Notes: generated from the letters alone by a model not told the origin. 64,000 nucleotides of DNA from Coriobacteriia bacterium (GCA_009783085.1 WRHU01000007.1:38877-102876), one strand, 5' to 3'; positions 18,470 to 29,184 are shown, counted from the first letter of the stretch. Translations and numbers: made by a program.

Positions 18470-20383
18470 GTGATAGATGCAGATGACATTCGCAAAGTCC
18501 GCGAGGCGACCGACCTGGTCGCCCTCGTGGGCGAGCGTGTGGTTCTTAAGCAGCGAGGACGCGAGTTCTGGGGCTGCTGTCCGTTTCATAACGAGAAAAC
18601 TCCCTCTTTTAAGTTAGACCCTGCAACGCAACTTTTCCATTGTTTTGGCTGTGGAGAGGGGGGCGATGCGATTGGTTTTTTGATGAAGTCAGAAAACCTT
18701 GAGTTTATTGATGCGATTACCATTTTGGCTGAGCGCGCCAATATCGAGCTACAGCACACGGGTACGGCGTTGGATAAGGGCAAGCGCGCGCGGCTTTATG
18801 AGGTGTGCGAAAAAACGGCCGAGTTTTACCACTACCAGCTCATGCGCGTTAAAAGTCCTGCGTCAGACGCCGCGCGCGCCTACCTCACCAAACGAGATTT
18901 TGGTGGTGATATTCCTAAGGAATGGCTGATTGGTTATGCACCGGGGCGTGGCATGCTCGTTAAACATCTTACCAAGCTGGGTTACACGCGCGATGAGATG
19001 CTCGCCACCAATGTGGCCTCAGAGCGCACCAATCACCAAGTAACCGACCGATTTTATGACCGCATTATGTTTCCCATTTACGATTTGCGGGGCAAGGTCA
19101 TTGCCTTTGGCGGACGCACCATAAGCAGCAGCAAAGAGGTGGCTAAATACATCAACTCGTCAGAAACCTTTTTGTTCCACAAACGAGAAAATCTTTTTGC
19201 TATCGACAAAGCGAAGGCAGCTATTACCAATACGGGGCGCGCTGTGGTAGTTGAGGGTTATACCGACGTTATTGCCATGCATCAAGCGGGCTTTACCAAT
19301 ACGGTTGCAACATTGGGAACGGCGCTCACGCCGCAGCATATTAAACTGCTCAAGCGCTTTGCCAAGACTATTTTGTATTTGTTTGACGGCGACCGTGCGG
19401 GGCTTGCAGCTGCCGACAAAGCGGCAACGCTTATTACCACCGAACTCGGTGCGGCAGGGTTTGAGAGCATGGATTTTTTGGTTGCTACGCTGCCAGAAGG
19501 TCTTGACCCAGCGGATATGTGCAAAAACGAAGGACCCGAAAAACTGCAGGCGGTGCTTGACGGCGCAAAACCGCTCATTCAGTTCTCGCTTGACCTGCGC
19601 CTTTCGGGCTTTGACAAGCGCAAGCCCGAGGAGCGCGAGCGTGCGCTTAAAGAAGCGCTCATGGTGCTTTTGCCTTTGCGTGGCAGCCTGCTTGCCGAAG
19701 GTTATCTTGACTACCTTACCGACTTCTTTTCGGTCGAAGGAAAAACCATACGGGCGACCTTCAACAGTATTAAGGCACCCCGGAGCTTTGCTCAGGCATC
19801 TGGGGCAGACGAAGTGGGGAGTGACATAGCCATCGATCCTGCTGTTTTTGCAGGATTTGAACGACAAAGGGGCTATGAGCGCGAGCTGCTTATTTATGCG
19901 GTTAAGTTTCCGCACGTGCGTCGTATGCTGGGCGAGGCGTTCTCGCGCATTTCTTTTGAAGACGATTTGCACGCTACCGTAGCCAGCACTCTGATGGCAG
20001 GGGAGGCGTGGATAGATGAGCCCCCCGCCGAGCTTACCTCGCGCATTATCGCAGCTATTCCTGAGGCTGCCAGCTTGCTTGCTGCTGGGCTCACGCAAAT
20101 TAACGAGGACGATGCGCTTATGCATGCTCGTATCCTTATGTTTTCTTTACGTGAGGAGCAATTATCACGGGAGGTTGCATCGCTCAAAGCAAAACATCGC
20201 CGTCTTGAGTTAGGGCAGTCTGCGGGTCAACCCGCTGGGCAAGCTGCACCCGCCCAAGCAGCATCCGCCCAAACGGCCCAAGACTTGACGGCCCAAGACT
20301 TATTTAGCGAAATCGCAAAAAAGCAACAAGAATTGAACGATGTAAGAAAACGCTTTGCTGAGCTTCCCAAAATGCATGACTAA
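18470..20383 (+). CDS. dnaG: DNA primase
   Basis: Synthesises RNA primers at the replication fork. GTG start gives the typical N-terminus IDADDIRKVREATDLVALV. The zinc-binding site is Cys37, His40, Cys58, Cys61 (CPFH...CFGC). TOPRIM elements are VVVEGYTDV, GTALT and LFDGDRAG with the catalytic Glu and Asp residues. The C-terminal helicase-binding region is present but ends with a Gln/Ala-rich insert (around GQSAGQPAGQAAPAQ) before a final helix. It is followed by rpoD, the classical macromolecular-synthesis pairing. Confidence 0.96.
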   Translation: MIDADDIRKVREATDLVALVGERVVLKQRGREFWGCCPFHNEKTPSFKLDPATQLFHCFGCGEGGDAIGFLMKSENLEFIDAITILAERANIELQHTGTALDKGKRARLYEVCEKTAEFYHYQLMRVKSPASDAARAYLTKRDFGGDIPKEWLIGYAPGRGMLVKHLTKLGYTRDEMLATNVASERTNHQVTDRFYDRIMFPIYDLRGKVIAFGGRTISSSKEVAKYINSSETFLFHKRENLFAIDKAKAAITNTGRAVVVEGYTDVIAMHQAGFTNTVATLGTALTPQHIKLLKRFAKTILYLFDGDRAGLAAADKAATLITTELGAAGFESMDFLVATLPEGLDPADMCKNEGPEKLQAVLDGAKPLIQFSLDLRLSGFDKRKPEERERALKEALMVLLPLRGSLLAEGYLDYLTDFFSVEGKTIRATFNSIKAPRSFAQASGADEVGSDIAIDPAVFAGFERQRGYERELLIYAVKFPHVRRMLGEAFSRISFEDDLHATVASTLMAGEAWIDEPPAELTSRIIAAIPEAASLLAAGLTQINEDDALMHARILMFSLREEQLSREVASLKAKHRRLELGQSAGQPAGQAAPAQAASAQTAQDLTAQDLFSEIAKKQQELNDVRKRFAELPKMHD

Positions 20384-20387
20384 TTGC

Positions 20388-20393
20388 TATACT
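20388..20393 (+). promoter_or_regulatory. Possible rpoD promoter -10
   Basis: TATACT just after the dnaG stop; TTCCCA at 20364-20369 with an 18-base spacer is a poor -35. It would give a leader of about 90 bases. Confidence 0.3.
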
Positions 20394-20488
20394 GTTCAGT
20401 TCAACTAAGGAGCTTCGCGCTCACGCTGCCAGTACCTGCAGATGTGGGCTCGCGCTCGTCTGAAACATTATGAAAGTTGAGGTTCATT

Positions 20489-21925
20489 TTGCCAAAGAAC
20501 ACATCAAAGAACACACCAAAGAAGACGCAAAAAAACGTATTGGAAGACGTAACAGACGTGCTCGAAAGCACCGAGTCAAACCTTGAGTTAAACCTGCCCC
20601 CCGAAATAGAGATGTTTGAACCAGAACTCATCAAAATTGAAAAGCAGTATGCTGAGGTTGGATCAATGACGCAAAGCGAAGTCAAAGAAACGCTTGCCCG
20701 TTATGACCTTTCGCCCATTCAAGTCACGGCAGTTCACACCCATCTCAATAGCCGTGGCATTACGGTTGTTGACGACCCCGAAGACGGCGATGCTGAGCCC
20801 GAGATTTCAAACATGGGCGAGGATGCAGAGGCCGAGGGCGCAGACGAGGCGGTTTCGCTCAGCGACGATGAAATACTCGAGGGCATTCCAGAATCTGAAC
20901 TCAAAAGCGCAGAAACCGTTGACGTTGTTTTGCCCACGGTAAACTCGAAAACTAAGAAAGGTACTAAAAAGCGTACCGTTTCTGATTCGTCGGTTGCCCT
21001 GCTTACGGGCGACCCTGTACGTATGTATCTCAAAGAGATTGGCAAAGTTGACCTTTTGAGTGCTGCTGAGGAAATCGACTTGGCGATGAAAATCGAAGCG
21101 GGCGTTGAGGCAGGAATGCAGCTCGAGGAAGCCTACAAGAAAAAGATTGAACTTGAGCGCCGAGATTCACGTCGCCTTTCGCGTGTTGAGCAAGTGGGAC
21201 TTGATGCCAAACAACAGCTCATCGAAGCAAACTTACGTCTGGTGGTTTCTATTGCCAAGCGCTACGTAGGGCGCGGTATGCTCTTTTTGGATCTTATCCA
21301 AGAGGGCAACCTCGGCTTGATACGTGCAGTTGAAAAGTTTGATTACACCAAAGGCTTTAAGTTTTCGACCTACGCTACGTGGTGGATTCGTCAGGCTATC
21401 ACGCGTGCCATTGCAGACCAGGCCCGCACTATTCGTATTCCCGTGCACATGGTCGAAACTATTAACAAGCTTGTGCGCATTCAGCGTCAGCTGCTGCAAG
21501 AGTTTGGTCGTGAGCCAACGCCAGAAGAAATTGGCGAGCGCATGGAGATGACCGCCGAGCGCATTCGCGAGATCCAAAAGATATCTCAAGAGCCTGTTTC
21601 TCTTGAAACTCCTATTGGTGAGGAGGAGGACAGCCAGCTTGGTGATTTTATTGAGGACAGTGCCGCTGTAGTGCCGCCCGATGCTGCAAGTTTTTCTATG
21701 TTGCAAGAGCAACTTAACAAAGTGTTAGACGGACTTGCTGAGCGTGAGCGCAAGGTTATCTCGCTGCGTTTTGGACTTGAGGACGGACACCCCCGCACCT
21801 TAGAGGAAGTTGGTAGAGAGTTTGGGGTTACGCGTGAGCGCATTCGCCAAATCGAGAGCAAAACGCTGGCAAAGCTGCGCCACCCCTCCCGCTCCGGCAA
21901 ACTCAAAGACTATATTGAGGAATAA
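20489..21925 (+). CDS. rpoD: Primary RNA polymerase sigma factor (RpoD/SigA)
   Basis: Housekeeping sigma factor. The frame is open from a TTG at 20477, but the TTG at 20489 has GAGG six bases upstream, giving 478 residues. The N-terminus is Lys-rich then acidic (region 1.1-like). Region 1.2 is [11 protein letters not shown]; region 2 includes [21 protein letters not shown] and [14 protein letters not shown]; region 3 [10 protein letters not shown]; region 4 [16 protein letters not shown] followed by LRHPSRS. All promoter-recognition regions are intact. Confidence 0.97.
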   Translation: MPKNTSKNTPKKTQKNVLEDVTDVLESTESNLELNLPPEIEMFEPELIKIEKQYAEVGSMTQSEVKETLARYDLSPIQVTAVHTHLNSRGITVVDDPEDGDAEPEISNMGEDAEAEGADEAVSLSDDEILEGIPESELKSAETVDVVLPTVNSKTKKGTKKRTVSDSSVALLTGDPVRMYLKEIGKVDLLSAAEEIDLAMKIEAGVEAGMQLEEAYKKKIELERRDSRRLSRVEQVGLDAKQQLIEANLRLVVSIAKRYVGRGMLFLDLIQEGNLGLIRAVEKFDYTKGFKFSTYATWWIRQAITRAIADQARTIRIPVHMVETINKLVRIQRQLLQEFGREPTPEEIGERMEMTAERIREIQKISQEPVSLETPIGEEEDSQLGDFIEDSAAVVPPDAASFSMLQEQLNKVLDGLAERERKVISLRFGLEDGHPRTLEEVGREFGVTRERIRQIESKTLAKLRHPSRSGKLKDYIEE

Positions 21926-22046
21926 GTTGGCAGTTTTTTTGCAAGCAAGATAGGTGCAGTCTGTGATTTTGTGAGCAGAGTAGCATGTTCACTTTCCGTC
22001 GCTAATTAGAAACAGAACCAATTTCAATTTGTGCCTAACGTGCATC

Positions 22047-22069
22047 TCTCATTCCAAAATGGAATGAGA
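22047..22069. promoter_or_regulatory. Perfect dyad upstream of a promoter
   Basis: TCTCATTCC and GGAATGAGA separated by AAAAT form a perfect 9-base inverted repeat ending about 30 bases before a TATAAT at 22100-22105. It could be an operator for the following islet. A T-rich stretch begins 12 bases after it, so a weak rpoD terminator is an alternative. The remainder of 21926-22241 holds two small hairpins but no gene. Confidence 0.5.
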
Positions 22070-22075
22070 AATGTG

Positions 22076-22105
22076 TTCCGTTTTTTGTTTTCTTCATGCT
22101 ATAAT
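22076..22105 (+). promoter_or_regulatory. Promoter of the 22.2-23.6 kb islet
   Basis: TATAAT at 22100-22105, with a weak TTCCGT -35 at 22076-22081 (18-base spacer). The leader of about 130 bases can form hairpins near 22172-22190 and 22208-22221 (GGCTT-GATA-AAGCC). No known riboswitch recognised. Confidence 0.45.
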
Positions 22106-22241
22106 ATCCGCACAGCAAGGTAGTGAGAGCTGCAGTGTGGGGTTTGTGTGGGGAAGGCATCAACCCGAAGTTAGCCAGGGGAACAGTTCTCTGTATCTTA
22201 AGTGATGGCTTGATAAAGCCCATTTTAGAGAGGTGCTCACC

Positions 22242-22415
22242 ATGAAAAGCTTCCGTTTTGTTGTTGCCATGACCCTTGTTTTCCTTCTTGTTTTTACCAT
22301 GACCCCTCCCACACAGGCTTTTGCAGAACCAAATGAAAGCAAAGCGACCGCCACCGAACAACAAAAAGAAACATCAAGCACGGTTGACAATATAAAAAAG
22401 ATTTTTTGTTTGTGA
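22242..22415 (+). CDS. Small secreted peptide, unknown function
   Basis: A 57-residue product beginning MKSFRFVVAM, with a hydrophobic signal segment (residues 8-23) and a likely signal-peptidase site after TQAFA, leaving a mature tail of about 28 residues rich in Glu, Lys and Thr. AGAGAGGTG precedes the ATG. The frame ends in an A/T homopolymer stretch; a shift of one base there would extend the protein by about 14 codons to the next gene's ribosome binding site, so a frameshift is possible. Not recognised as any family. Confidence 0.55.
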   Translation: MKSFRFVVAMTLVFLLVFTMTPPTQAFAEPNESKATATEQQKETSSTVDNIKKIFCL

Positions 22416-22467
22416 AAAACGTATCTAGAGCAGTTGGCATTTTCCATTATGAAAAGTGAGGCATATA

Positions 22468-23556
22468 ATGCCTGGGTCTAAGGTTTATAAAAGAAGAATA
22501 ATTACTGTTGGAGGACTGGTGTTGCTCGTGCCTCTGTTTTTAGTAATCTATAATTCTCTTTTTAGTGCAGAATCTTTTCAGGTTGTTGAGCAAAGAGAGC
22601 AGTACCACACTACAGCCAATCAGTGGACATCTTGGGATCTTATTGATTATCAAGACGGGTACATCTACTTCATCAAAAACAAAGAAATCATAAAGATAGG
22701 GATTGACGGTAGGAATGCTAAAGCTCTAAAAACTTATAAGTTTCCGTTTATCGGCCATCAACCGTACCATTTACGAGTTATTGGTGATTACGTTTTTGTT
22801 GACTCTCCGACGTGGTGGTCGGACAGAAAAGTGAGAATTGACGGCAAAAGTGTAGAGTATTTAAAAGGAGGAGAACAATTTTGGTTAGGCGGTACCATTT
22901 CAAACGGCTGGAGATATCTTGCGGCTGTGGACTACGCGGGTGTTAGTTTGACAAAAATAAACATAGTTATGACTGAAAATGTAGAAAAAGAGGTACTGTT
23001 TGAGTTTGAACAAACAGAAACTAATCCAAACAAAGATGGCTGGCTCTCCTTAGATGCATACGAAGTTTTATGTAAGGAATGGATTTTTGTGACGCTAATA
23101 AAAGATGAGACAGAGTATGAGGTCATAAAAATGAAAACAGACGGTTCAGATCTTCAAAAAGTTGACCAGCTGAGTGGGTGCGGCATCCTTTTTTCAGAGG
23201 AGGATGACATCTATTTTTCTGGTTTTTCTGAAGATGGTTTTCACAATGATTCCGACGAGGGTCTTTGGCGAATGAACATTTACAATAACGAGATTACTGA
23301 GATAGAATCTTTAAGAAGCAAAATAGTGTGTTCGTATGTTGATGGTGCTGCGGTGTATGCAGAAGAAACATCTGACAAATACTTTTTTTCTATTGGAGAG
23401 AAGGCCTTTGAGCTGCCCGACTTTTTTGAAGACTGCGGGTTTATCATTGTAGACGAGACACTCTATTTTGCAACCGCAACAGAAACTGAGCACCAAGCCA
23501 ATGGTTTATACTTATTTTCCATGGACAGAGATGGCAATCTTACAAAGATGTACTGA
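22468..23556 (+). CDS. Membrane-anchored beta-propeller-like protein (DUF5050-like)
   Basis: 362 residues. ATG at 22468 is chosen because GTGAGG lies 6 bases before it. After a basic N-terminus (KVYKRR) comes one hydrophobic anchor (residues 10-28) and then an extracytoplasmic region with repeated patterns such as DYQDGYIYFIKN, KEIIKIGIDG, VIKMKTDGSD, EEDDIYFSG, GLWRMNI and GLYLFSMDRDGN. These strand-turn-strand repeats are typical of DUF5050-type propellers. Function unknown. AT-richer than its neighbours and wedged between rpoD and rpsP, it looks like an acquired pair with the preceding small peptide. Confidence 0.75.
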   Translation: MPGSKVYKRRIITVGGLVLLVPLFLVIYNSLFSAESFQVVEQREQYHTTANQWTSWDLIDYQDGYIYFIKNKEIIKIGIDGRNAKALKTYKFPFIGHQPYHLRVIGDYVFVDSPTWWSDRKVRIDGKSVEYLKGGEQFWLGGTISNGWRYLAAVDYAGVSLTKINIVMTENVEKEVLFEFEQTETNPNKDGWLSLDAYEVLCKEWIFVTLIKDETEYEVIKMKTDGSDLQKVDQLSGCGILFSEEDDIYFSGFSEDGFHNDSDEGLWRMNIYNNEITEIESLRSKIVCSYVDGAAVYAEETSDKYFFSIGEKAFELPDFFEDCGFIIVDETLYFATATETEHQANGLYLFSMDRDGNLTKMY

Positions 23557-23702
23557 GGTAGAAAATGGGAGGAGGTCAAGTTTGCAAGAGCGGCGTGAAC
23601 TGCTCACACTACGAAACTCTTATCTTCAATGTTGATCTGCGGCCTTCCAGCGGCTTTCCGAGCCTCTTTCAAGCTTCTTTGAGGGTTCCTTTGCTGGAAA
23701 CA

Positions 23703-23731
23703 TTGCCAAAGTTGCTGATTAGCTATATCAT
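23703..23731 (+). promoter_or_regulatory. rpsP operon promoter
   Basis: TTGCCA (23703-23708), 17-base spacer, TATCAT (23726-23731), about 40 bases before rpsP. Confidence 0.5.
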
Positions 23732-23773
23732 GTTGTCTCACAAAGTTGTATCGTATACGAAAAGGAGAACGTT

Positions 23774-24019
23774 TTGTCTGTAAAGATTCGTCTGGCTCGT
23801 CATGGAGCTAAAAAGGCTCCGTATTATCGTGTTGTGGTCGCCGATGCGCGCGCCAAACGCGACGGACGCTGCATCGAGGAAGTTGGTCGTTACAACCCCT
23901 GCGTTGACCCTGCGCTCATTACCTTTGACATGGATAAGGTAGACACGTGGATTAAGCAGGGCGCTCAGCCAACCGAAACTGTTGCGCGTCTTTTGAAAAT
24001 TGCCCGCGAGCAAGCTTAA
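23774..24019 (+). CDS. rpsP: 30S ribosomal protein S16
   Basis: Structural protein of the 30S subunit. 81 residues, beginning [25 protein letters not shown], the S16 signature. It uses a TTG start with AAAGGAG seven bases upstream. First gene of rpsP-khpA-rimM-trmD, the usual ribosome maturation cluster. The spacer after the stop repeats pieces of the gene end (AAGCTTAA, AAGCTGAGA). Confidence 0.97.
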   Translation: MSVKIRLARHGAKKAPYYRVVVADARAKRDGRCIEEVGRYNPCVDPALITFDMDKVDTWIKQGAQPTETVARLLKIAREQA

Positions 24020-24072
24020 CTGAGAGTAAGCTGAGAAAAGCTTAAACAAGCTGAGAGAAAGTAAGGTACAAA

Positions 24073-24327
24073 ATGACAGAAGAGATTCATAATCCCGTTA
24101 AACTCGTTGAATCCGTTGTTATGTCACTGGTCGATGACCCCGATGCGGTCGAAATCGTTTCACGTGAAGAGGAACTTACGGTTATCATCGAGGTCAAGGT
24201 TGCCCCCGATGACACTGGCAAAATCATAGGTAGGCAAGGTAGGGTAGTGCGTGCACTGCGTACGCTCGCTCGCGCTTCATCGTCCTATATTGGTGGTCCT
24301 CACGTCGAGGTAGAGATATTGGACTGA
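24073..24327 (+). CDS. khpA: KH-domain RNA-binding protein KhpA
   Basis: 84-residue single KH domain with the GxxG loop in GKIIGRQGRVVRAL. Relatives bind small RNAs and affect cell division and shape with KhpB. Standard position between rpsP and rimM. Confidence 0.92.
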   Translation: MTEEIHNPVKLVESVVMSLVDDPDAVEIVSREEELTVIIEVKVAPDDTGKIIGRQGRVVRALRTLARASSSYIGGPHVEVEILD

Positions 24328-24341
24328 CGTGGTTTTCTCGC

Positions 24342-25076
24342 ATGAAAGCAGATGAGAACTACGAGCTCGTTGCAGTAATGAATAAGCCGAAAGGCCTTAA
24401 AGGGGAGATTGTTGTGGCTGCGCCCAGCAATCTTCCTTTGCGTTTATATGAGGGCCTTGAGGTCTGGATTGTGCCGCCAACGCTTACCGGCGTGCGTCAC
24501 ACTCGCGTTGCGCAGATGAGCGAGCAGGCAAAAGGCGTGGTTATTCGCCTTGAGGGTGTTGATGACGGTGCCGCTGCCCGTGAGCTGGCGGGACGTTTTT
24601 TGTTGGCGCGTGCTGGTGCTGCAAAGGTGGCTGAGGTGTTGAGTGGCGCTACTGCTGAGGTGTTAAGCGACGGTGACGATTACGATGGTGCCTCTTTTGC
24701 CGACGTCAACATTTTGGCTGCTGCAGAGCTTGCCACCCTTATTGGTTGCTCGGTGGTTGATGCAGTAGCTGGCGAGCTGGGTGAACTAAAGCGCACAGAG
24801 GACAATCCAGCACACCCTTTGTTGGTGGTTTCGCAGGGTGGAACAGCCGATGCCAAAGAACTTCTCATACCCTTTGTTGATGAGTTTATTGTGAGCATTT
24901 CTGAGGACATTATTGAGGTAAGGCTTCCGCAGGGCTTGCTTGAGCTAAATGCTCCGGCAGAAAAGAAAACATCCAAAGAAGCGCCCCAAAAACCCCTCAC
25001 GAGCAAAAAAGCCCTGACGAGTAAAAAAGGCTCTTACGAGCAAAAGGCACCCAAGGAGGCAGACAATGCGCATTGA
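24342..25076 (+). CDS. rimM: 16S rRNA processing protein RimM
   Basis: Assists maturation of the 30S head and binds S19. The N-terminal RimM domain begins MNKPKGLKGEIVV, and the PRC-barrel domain contains LIGCSVVDA and KELLIPFVDEFIVSIS. At 244 residues it is longer than the usual 170-180 because of an Ala/Val/Asp-rich insert around residues 92-125 (AEVLS twice) and a Lys-rich tail with LTSKKALTSKK. Its last 11 bases overlap trmD. Confidence 0.92.
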   Translation: MKADENYELVAVMNKPKGLKGEIVVAAPSNLPLRLYEGLEVWIVPPTLTGVRHTRVAQMSEQAKGVVIRLEGVDDGAAARELAGRFLLARAGAAKVAEVLSGATAEVLSDGDDYDGASFADVNILAAAELATLIGCSVVDAVAGELGELKRTEDNPAHPLLVVSQGGTADAKELLIPFVDEFIVSISEDIIEVRLPQGLLELNAPAEKKTSKEAPQKPLTSKKALTSKKGSYEQKAPKEADNAH

Positions 25077-25845
25077 GGTGCTTTCTATATTTCCGCAAAT
25101 GTTCAATGACCCTATGGGCATGTCCATTATTGGGCGTGCGAGAGAAGCGGGCATTCTCGACTTTGAGGCTCATGACCTGCGCACATGGACGCACGACAAG
25201 CATCGTACCACCGACGATGAACCTTACGGCGGCGGGCAGGGGCAACTTATGAAGGTCGAGCCTGTTTTTGAGGCCCTTGACGAGCTTTTGCAAACCGAGC
25301 CCGCAACGGTCATCTTTTTTGCCCCCTTTGGTGAGCCGTTTACTCAGCAGGTGGCAAGTGAGCTGAGCGAGCAGGAGCGCCTTGTTTTGGTGTGCGGCCG
25401 TTACGAAGGCCTTGATGAGCGCGTATACACGCAAGCAGACCGCATTATTAGCATGGGTGACTACATTGTTACCGGCGGCGAGCTGCCTGCTATGATGCTT
25501 ACCGATGCCGTTTGTCGTTTGCTCCCCGGAGCGTTAGGCGATGAGCTGTCAAATGTTGACGAGTCCTTTACCCAAGGGCTGTTGGAATATCCGCAATACA
25601 CGCGTCCTGCCAGTTATCGCGACTTGGACGTTCCCGACGTCCTTTTGTCGGGTGATCACGCAAAGATAGCCGCATGGCGTCGCAAAATGTCTATAATCAG
25701 AACTGCACAGTTGCGCCCCGACCTTTTGGCAGCGGCTGAGCTGAGCAAAGAGGAACAAGCGCTGGTTATTTTGGCGCAAGCCGAGAAGCAGAAAAGCAAC
25801 GCTGAGAAACAAGAAAACAGCACCAAAAAGCATTATAATTGTTGA
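25066..25845 (+). CDS. trmD: tRNA (guanine-N1)-methyltransferase
   Basis: Methylates G37 of tRNAs reading CNN-type codons, preventing frameshifts. SPOUT-class signatures: IEVLSIFPQMF, DDEPYGGGQG, VLVCGRYEGLDERV, and SMGDYIVTGGELPAM with the knot. AAGGAGG precedes the ATG inside rimM. A short Lys/Asn/Glu-rich tail ends the protein. rplS, which commonly follows trmD, is not here; glyQS follows instead. Confidence 0.96.
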   Translation: MRIEVLSIFPQMFNDPMGMSIIGRAREAGILDFEAHDLRTWTHDKHRTTDDEPYGGGQGQLMKVEPVFEALDELLQTEPATVIFFAPFGEPFTQQVASELSEQERLVLVCGRYEGLDERVYTQADRIISMGDYIVTGGELPAMMLTDAVCRLLPGALGDELSNVDESFTQGLLEYPQYTRPASYRDLDVPDVLLSGDHAKIAAWRRKMSIIRTAQLRPDLLAAAELSKEEQALVILAQAEKQKSNAEKQENSTKKHYNC

Positions 25846-25860
25846 AAAAGAGAGGAAGCC

Positions 25861-28800
25861 ATGGCTGCCCCGCAAGAAAAACAAGAGAAACTAGAAAACA
25901 CAGGGTCACAACTGACGTTTCAAGATATTATCCTTAAGCTTGAGCGCTTTTGGGCGGATAGAGGTTGCGTGGTTTTGCAGCCCTACGATAGCGAGGTGGG
26001 GGCAGGAACGTTCCACCCGGCTACCACGCTGCGCTCCTTAGGCCCAAACGTGTGGAATACTGCCTATGTGCAGCCTTCGCGTCGTCCAACCGACGGTCGC
26101 TACGGAGAAAACCCCAACCGCCTGCAGCATTACTATCAGTTTCAGGTGCTCCTCAAGCCGTCGCCCGCCGACGTGCAAAATCTTTATCTTGATTCGCTCA
26201 GAACCATTGGCATTGAGCCGCATGACCACGACGTGCGCTTTGTCGAGGACGACTGGGAATCTCCAACCCTGGGAGCATGGGGGCTTGGCTGGGAAGTCTG
26301 GCTTAACGGCATGGAGGTCACGCAGTTTACCTACTTCCAGCAGGTTGGCGGTATTGAGTGCAGGCCCGTGCCCGCCGAGCTGACCTACGGTCTTGAGCGC
26401 CTTGCGATGTACATTCAAGGTGTTAATTCGGTCTATGACCTTGTGTGGTCGCGTGACGACAAGGGGACCGTTTTTACGTACGGCGATGTTTTCCTAGAAA
26501 ATGAACGGCAGTTCTCCGCATTCAACTTTGAATATGCAGATACTGCTATATTATTTAGCAATTTTGAACGATATGAGGCAGAGTGTAGTCGTTTGCTTGA
26601 GGCAAACCTCCCGCTGCCCGCCTACGATTGCGTGCTTAAATGCTCCCATGCCTTTAACTTGCTTGACGCGCGCGGGGCTATCTCGGCGACGGAGCGCATG
26701 GGCTATATCCTGCGCGTGCGTACGCTTGCCAAGAGCTGCTGCGAGGGCTATCTTGTCCGCGAGGAGCAACGTGTAGCTGAGCAGCGTTTGGCTGAACTGA
26801 ATGAGGCTACGCAACGTGCAGCTGCAGAGGTAGCTGCCAAGGACGCTGCCGAAGCTGGGCAAGCTGGCGAAGAAGCGCAGCAGGAAGGCGAGAATGCTGA
26901 GCAGGCAGGTCAGAGTGCTGAGCAAACAAACCAGAGTGCTGAAGCTGCTGCGCTTGCAGCCGCCGCCGTAACAGAAGCCGCCGCCGCAACCGAAGCTGCA
27001 ACCCCAACTGAAGCAGCTCCAGCCCTCCCAACTCCTGAACAAGCAGCCGCTTTGGCACGCAAGGCCATGGAGGAGTACAACGAGGCAAATACGCAGCCCG
27101 CTTTTGATGATACCGCCACGCTTGTGCTCGAAATTGGCACCGAGGAGATTCCCTCAACACCGCTGTATAGGGCTACCGAGCAGCTTGCAGGGCTTGCCCG
27201 TGCAGCACTCGAGGAAGCTCGTATAGAGCATGGCGAGATTAGCACACGTTCAACTCCTCGCCGCATAATTCTTGAGGTCAAGCGGGTGGCTGCCTATTCA
27301 ACACCACTCGTGCAGCGTTTTCGTGGTCCAGCGGTTTCTATCGCTTTTGATGAGATGGGCGAGCCCACCAAGGCAGCCGATGGTTTTGCCCGTGGCAAGG
27401 GCGTTGACGTACGCTCACTCACCACGGCAAAAGAAGGCGATACCGAGTATGTGTTTGCCCTCGTTGAGCAAATCGCTCGTAAGACCTATACGCTGCTGCC
27501 AGACATTCTTACCGAGCTTATCGCCAAGCTAGACTGGCCCAAATCGCAGCGTTGGGGCTGTACAAATGCAAGTTTTGTTCGTCCGGTGCGCTGGCTTTTG
27601 GCACTTTGGGGAGAGATGGTCATACCCTGCACTTTTGCAGACCTTACGGCACACCGCTACACGCGCGGACACCGCCTCATCGCCGACGAAACCGCAAAGG
27701 TTTCCACTGCCGATGAGCTTTCAAGCATTCACACTAAGCTTTGGGTCATTTCTTCCTCGACCATGCGTGCGGGTCATATTCGGGCGCAAGTCAAAACACT
27801 TGAGGAGAAAAGCGGCCTTAACGCCGTTATCCCCGAGGCAACACTTGCTGAGGTAATAAATCTTGTTGAGTTTCCCACAACGCTTATGGGTACCTTTGAT
27901 GAGGAGTTTTTGGCAGTGCCAGAAGAAATCATCATCGACGCCATGGTCAAGCATCAGCGCTACTTCCCCCTGCGCACCTCAGGAGGCAGTCTTTCTAACT
28001 ACTTCCTCGTGGTTTCAAATGGCTCGCCCGCCTACAATTCAAGCATTCTTGCCGGGCACGAGCGTGTTATCCGTCCTCGTCTTTCAGATGCGGCATTCTT
28101 TTATCATGAGGATTTGAAAACACCTTTGCACGGCTACGTTGAGAAACTTAAAACCGTGGTTTTCCATGAAAAGCTAGGAAGCCTGTACGATAAAACCGAG
28201 CGTATTGTTGCGCTGGCTAAAAATATCGCCGCGCTCGCCGATGGCAGCGAACAGCAAGTAAATGATGCGGCTCGCGCGGCTCTGCTCGCTAAGGCAGATT
28301 TGGTAACTTCTGCCGTGGTTGAGTTTACCTCGCTGCAAGGTGTTATGGGTTGCTATTATGCGCAGGCATCAGGCGAGCTTGAGCAGGTTGCCCTCGCTAT
28401 CAAAGACCACTACCGTCCGCGTTTTGCTGGCGACGAGCTGCCGCAGAACTTTGAGGGCAAGGCGGTTGCTCTTGCCGACAAGCTCGACACTATTACGGGT
28501 ATTTTTGCAGCGGGACAAGCTCCCACGGGCTCCTCTGACCCCTTTGCATTGCGCCGCGGAGCCATAGGCATCATCAATATTTTGCTTTCTGGCTTTGAGG
28601 TATCGCTCGACGAGATGATAAAAAGCTCTCTTGCAGCGCTGGCAAAAACTGAGCTTGATTTTGACAAGGACGAAACACTGGCAGCCATTCGCAGCTTCTT
28701 TACAACCCGCCTTGAGGTTATGGCGCGCGAACGGGGCTTTGCGTCTGATACGGTGGCTGCGGTGCTCGCCACGGGCATCATAGAACCCGCTGCTGTTATG

Positions 28801-29184
28801 GAGCGCTCAGACGCTTTGGAGCGCGCTCGCGCCAAGCGTGCCGAGGACTTTGAAGATCTGGCAACGGCCTACGCTCGTGCTAACAACCTCCGCAGCGACA
28901 AGCTGGGTACCAAATGTGACGAGATATTATTTGAGGAGGAGGAGCATAAGCTCTCCAAGGCGATTACGCTTACTCAGCAAGGGGTGCAAGACGCACTTGC
29001 GATGGGCAACTACGACTACGCGCTTACCTGCTTAGCTGGCTTGCGCGCACCCATTGACGAGTTTTTTGAGTCCACGCTTATTATGTCTGAGGACGAGGCA
29101 GTGCGGGCAAATCGCCTGCGCCTGCTCAACCGCTTTGTTGCGGTGTTCAAAGACGTTGCCGATTTTGGAAAACTGGCAGGTTAG
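25861..29184 (+). CDS. glyQS: Glycyl-tRNA synthetase, fused alpha and beta subunits
   Basis: Charges tRNA-Gly. Residues 1 to about 300 are the alpha subunit ([64 protein letters not shown]). Residues about 310-410 are an Ala/Glu/Gln-rich linker. From about residue 420 the beta subunit starts ([15 protein letters not shown]) and ends with a DALR-like anticodon domain. The heterotetrameric enzyme is usually encoded by two genes; one-chain forms are known, for example in Chlamydia. GAGGAAG precedes the ATG. No frameshift is visible across the junction. Confidence 0.95.
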   Translation: MAAPQEKQEKLENTGSQLTFQDIILKLERFWADRGCVVLQPYDSEVGAGTFHPATTLRSLGPNVWNTAYVQPSRRPTDGRYGENPNRLQHYYQFQVLLKPSPADVQNLYLDSLRTIGIEPHDHDVRFVEDDWESPTLGAWGLGWEVWLNGMEVTQFTYFQQVGGIECRPVPAELTYGLERLAMYIQGVNSVYDLVWSRDDKGTVFTYGDVFLENERQFSAFNFEYADTAILFSNFERYEAECSRLLEANLPLPAYDCVLKCSHAFNLLDARGAISATERMGYILRVRTLAKSCCEGYLVREEQRVAEQRLAELNEATQRAAAEVAAKDAAEAGQAGEEAQQEGENAEQAGQSAEQTNQSAEAAALAAAAVTEAAAATEAATPTEAAPALPTPEQAAALARKAMEEYNEANTQPAFDDTATLVLEIGTEEIPSTPLYRATEQLAGLARAALEEARIEHGEISTRSTPRRIILEVKRVAAYSTPLVQRFRGPAVSIAFDEMGEPTKAADGFARGKGVDVRSLTTAKEGDTEYVFALVEQIARKTYTLLPDILTELIAKLDWPKSQRWGCTNASFVRPVRWLLALWGEMVIPCTFADLTAHRYTRGHRLIADETAKVSTADELSSIHTKLWVISSSTMRAGHIRAQVKTLEEKSGLNAVIPEATLAEVINLVEFPTTLMGTFDEEFLAVPEEIIIDAMVKHQRYFPLRTSGGSLSNYFLVVSNGSPAYNSSILAGHERVIRPRLSDAAFFYHEDLKTPLHGYVEKLKTVVFHEKLGSLYDKTERIVALAKNIAALADGSEQQVNDAARAALLAKADLVTSAVVEFTSLQGVMGCYYAQASGELEQVALAIKDHYRPRFAGDELPQNFEGKAVALADKLDTITGIFAAGQAPTGSSDPFALRRGAIGIINILLSGFEVSLDEMIKSSLAALAKTELDFDKDETLAAIRSFFTTRLEVMARERGFASDTVAAVLATGIIEPAAVMERSDALERARAKRAEDFEDLATAYARANNLRSDKLGTKCDEILFEEEEHKLSKAITLTQQGVQDALAMGNYDYALTCLAGLRAPIDEFFESTLIMSEDEAVRANRLRLLNRFVAVFKDVADFGKLAG

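Noticed and set aside
19160..20125. Long open frame antisense to dnaG
   Set aside because: Shadow of a strongly conserved gene; no ribosome binding site, no domain-like composition.
23565..23783. Open frame between the propeller gene and rpsP
   Set aside because: Overlaps the rpsP promoter and start, composition not protein-like.
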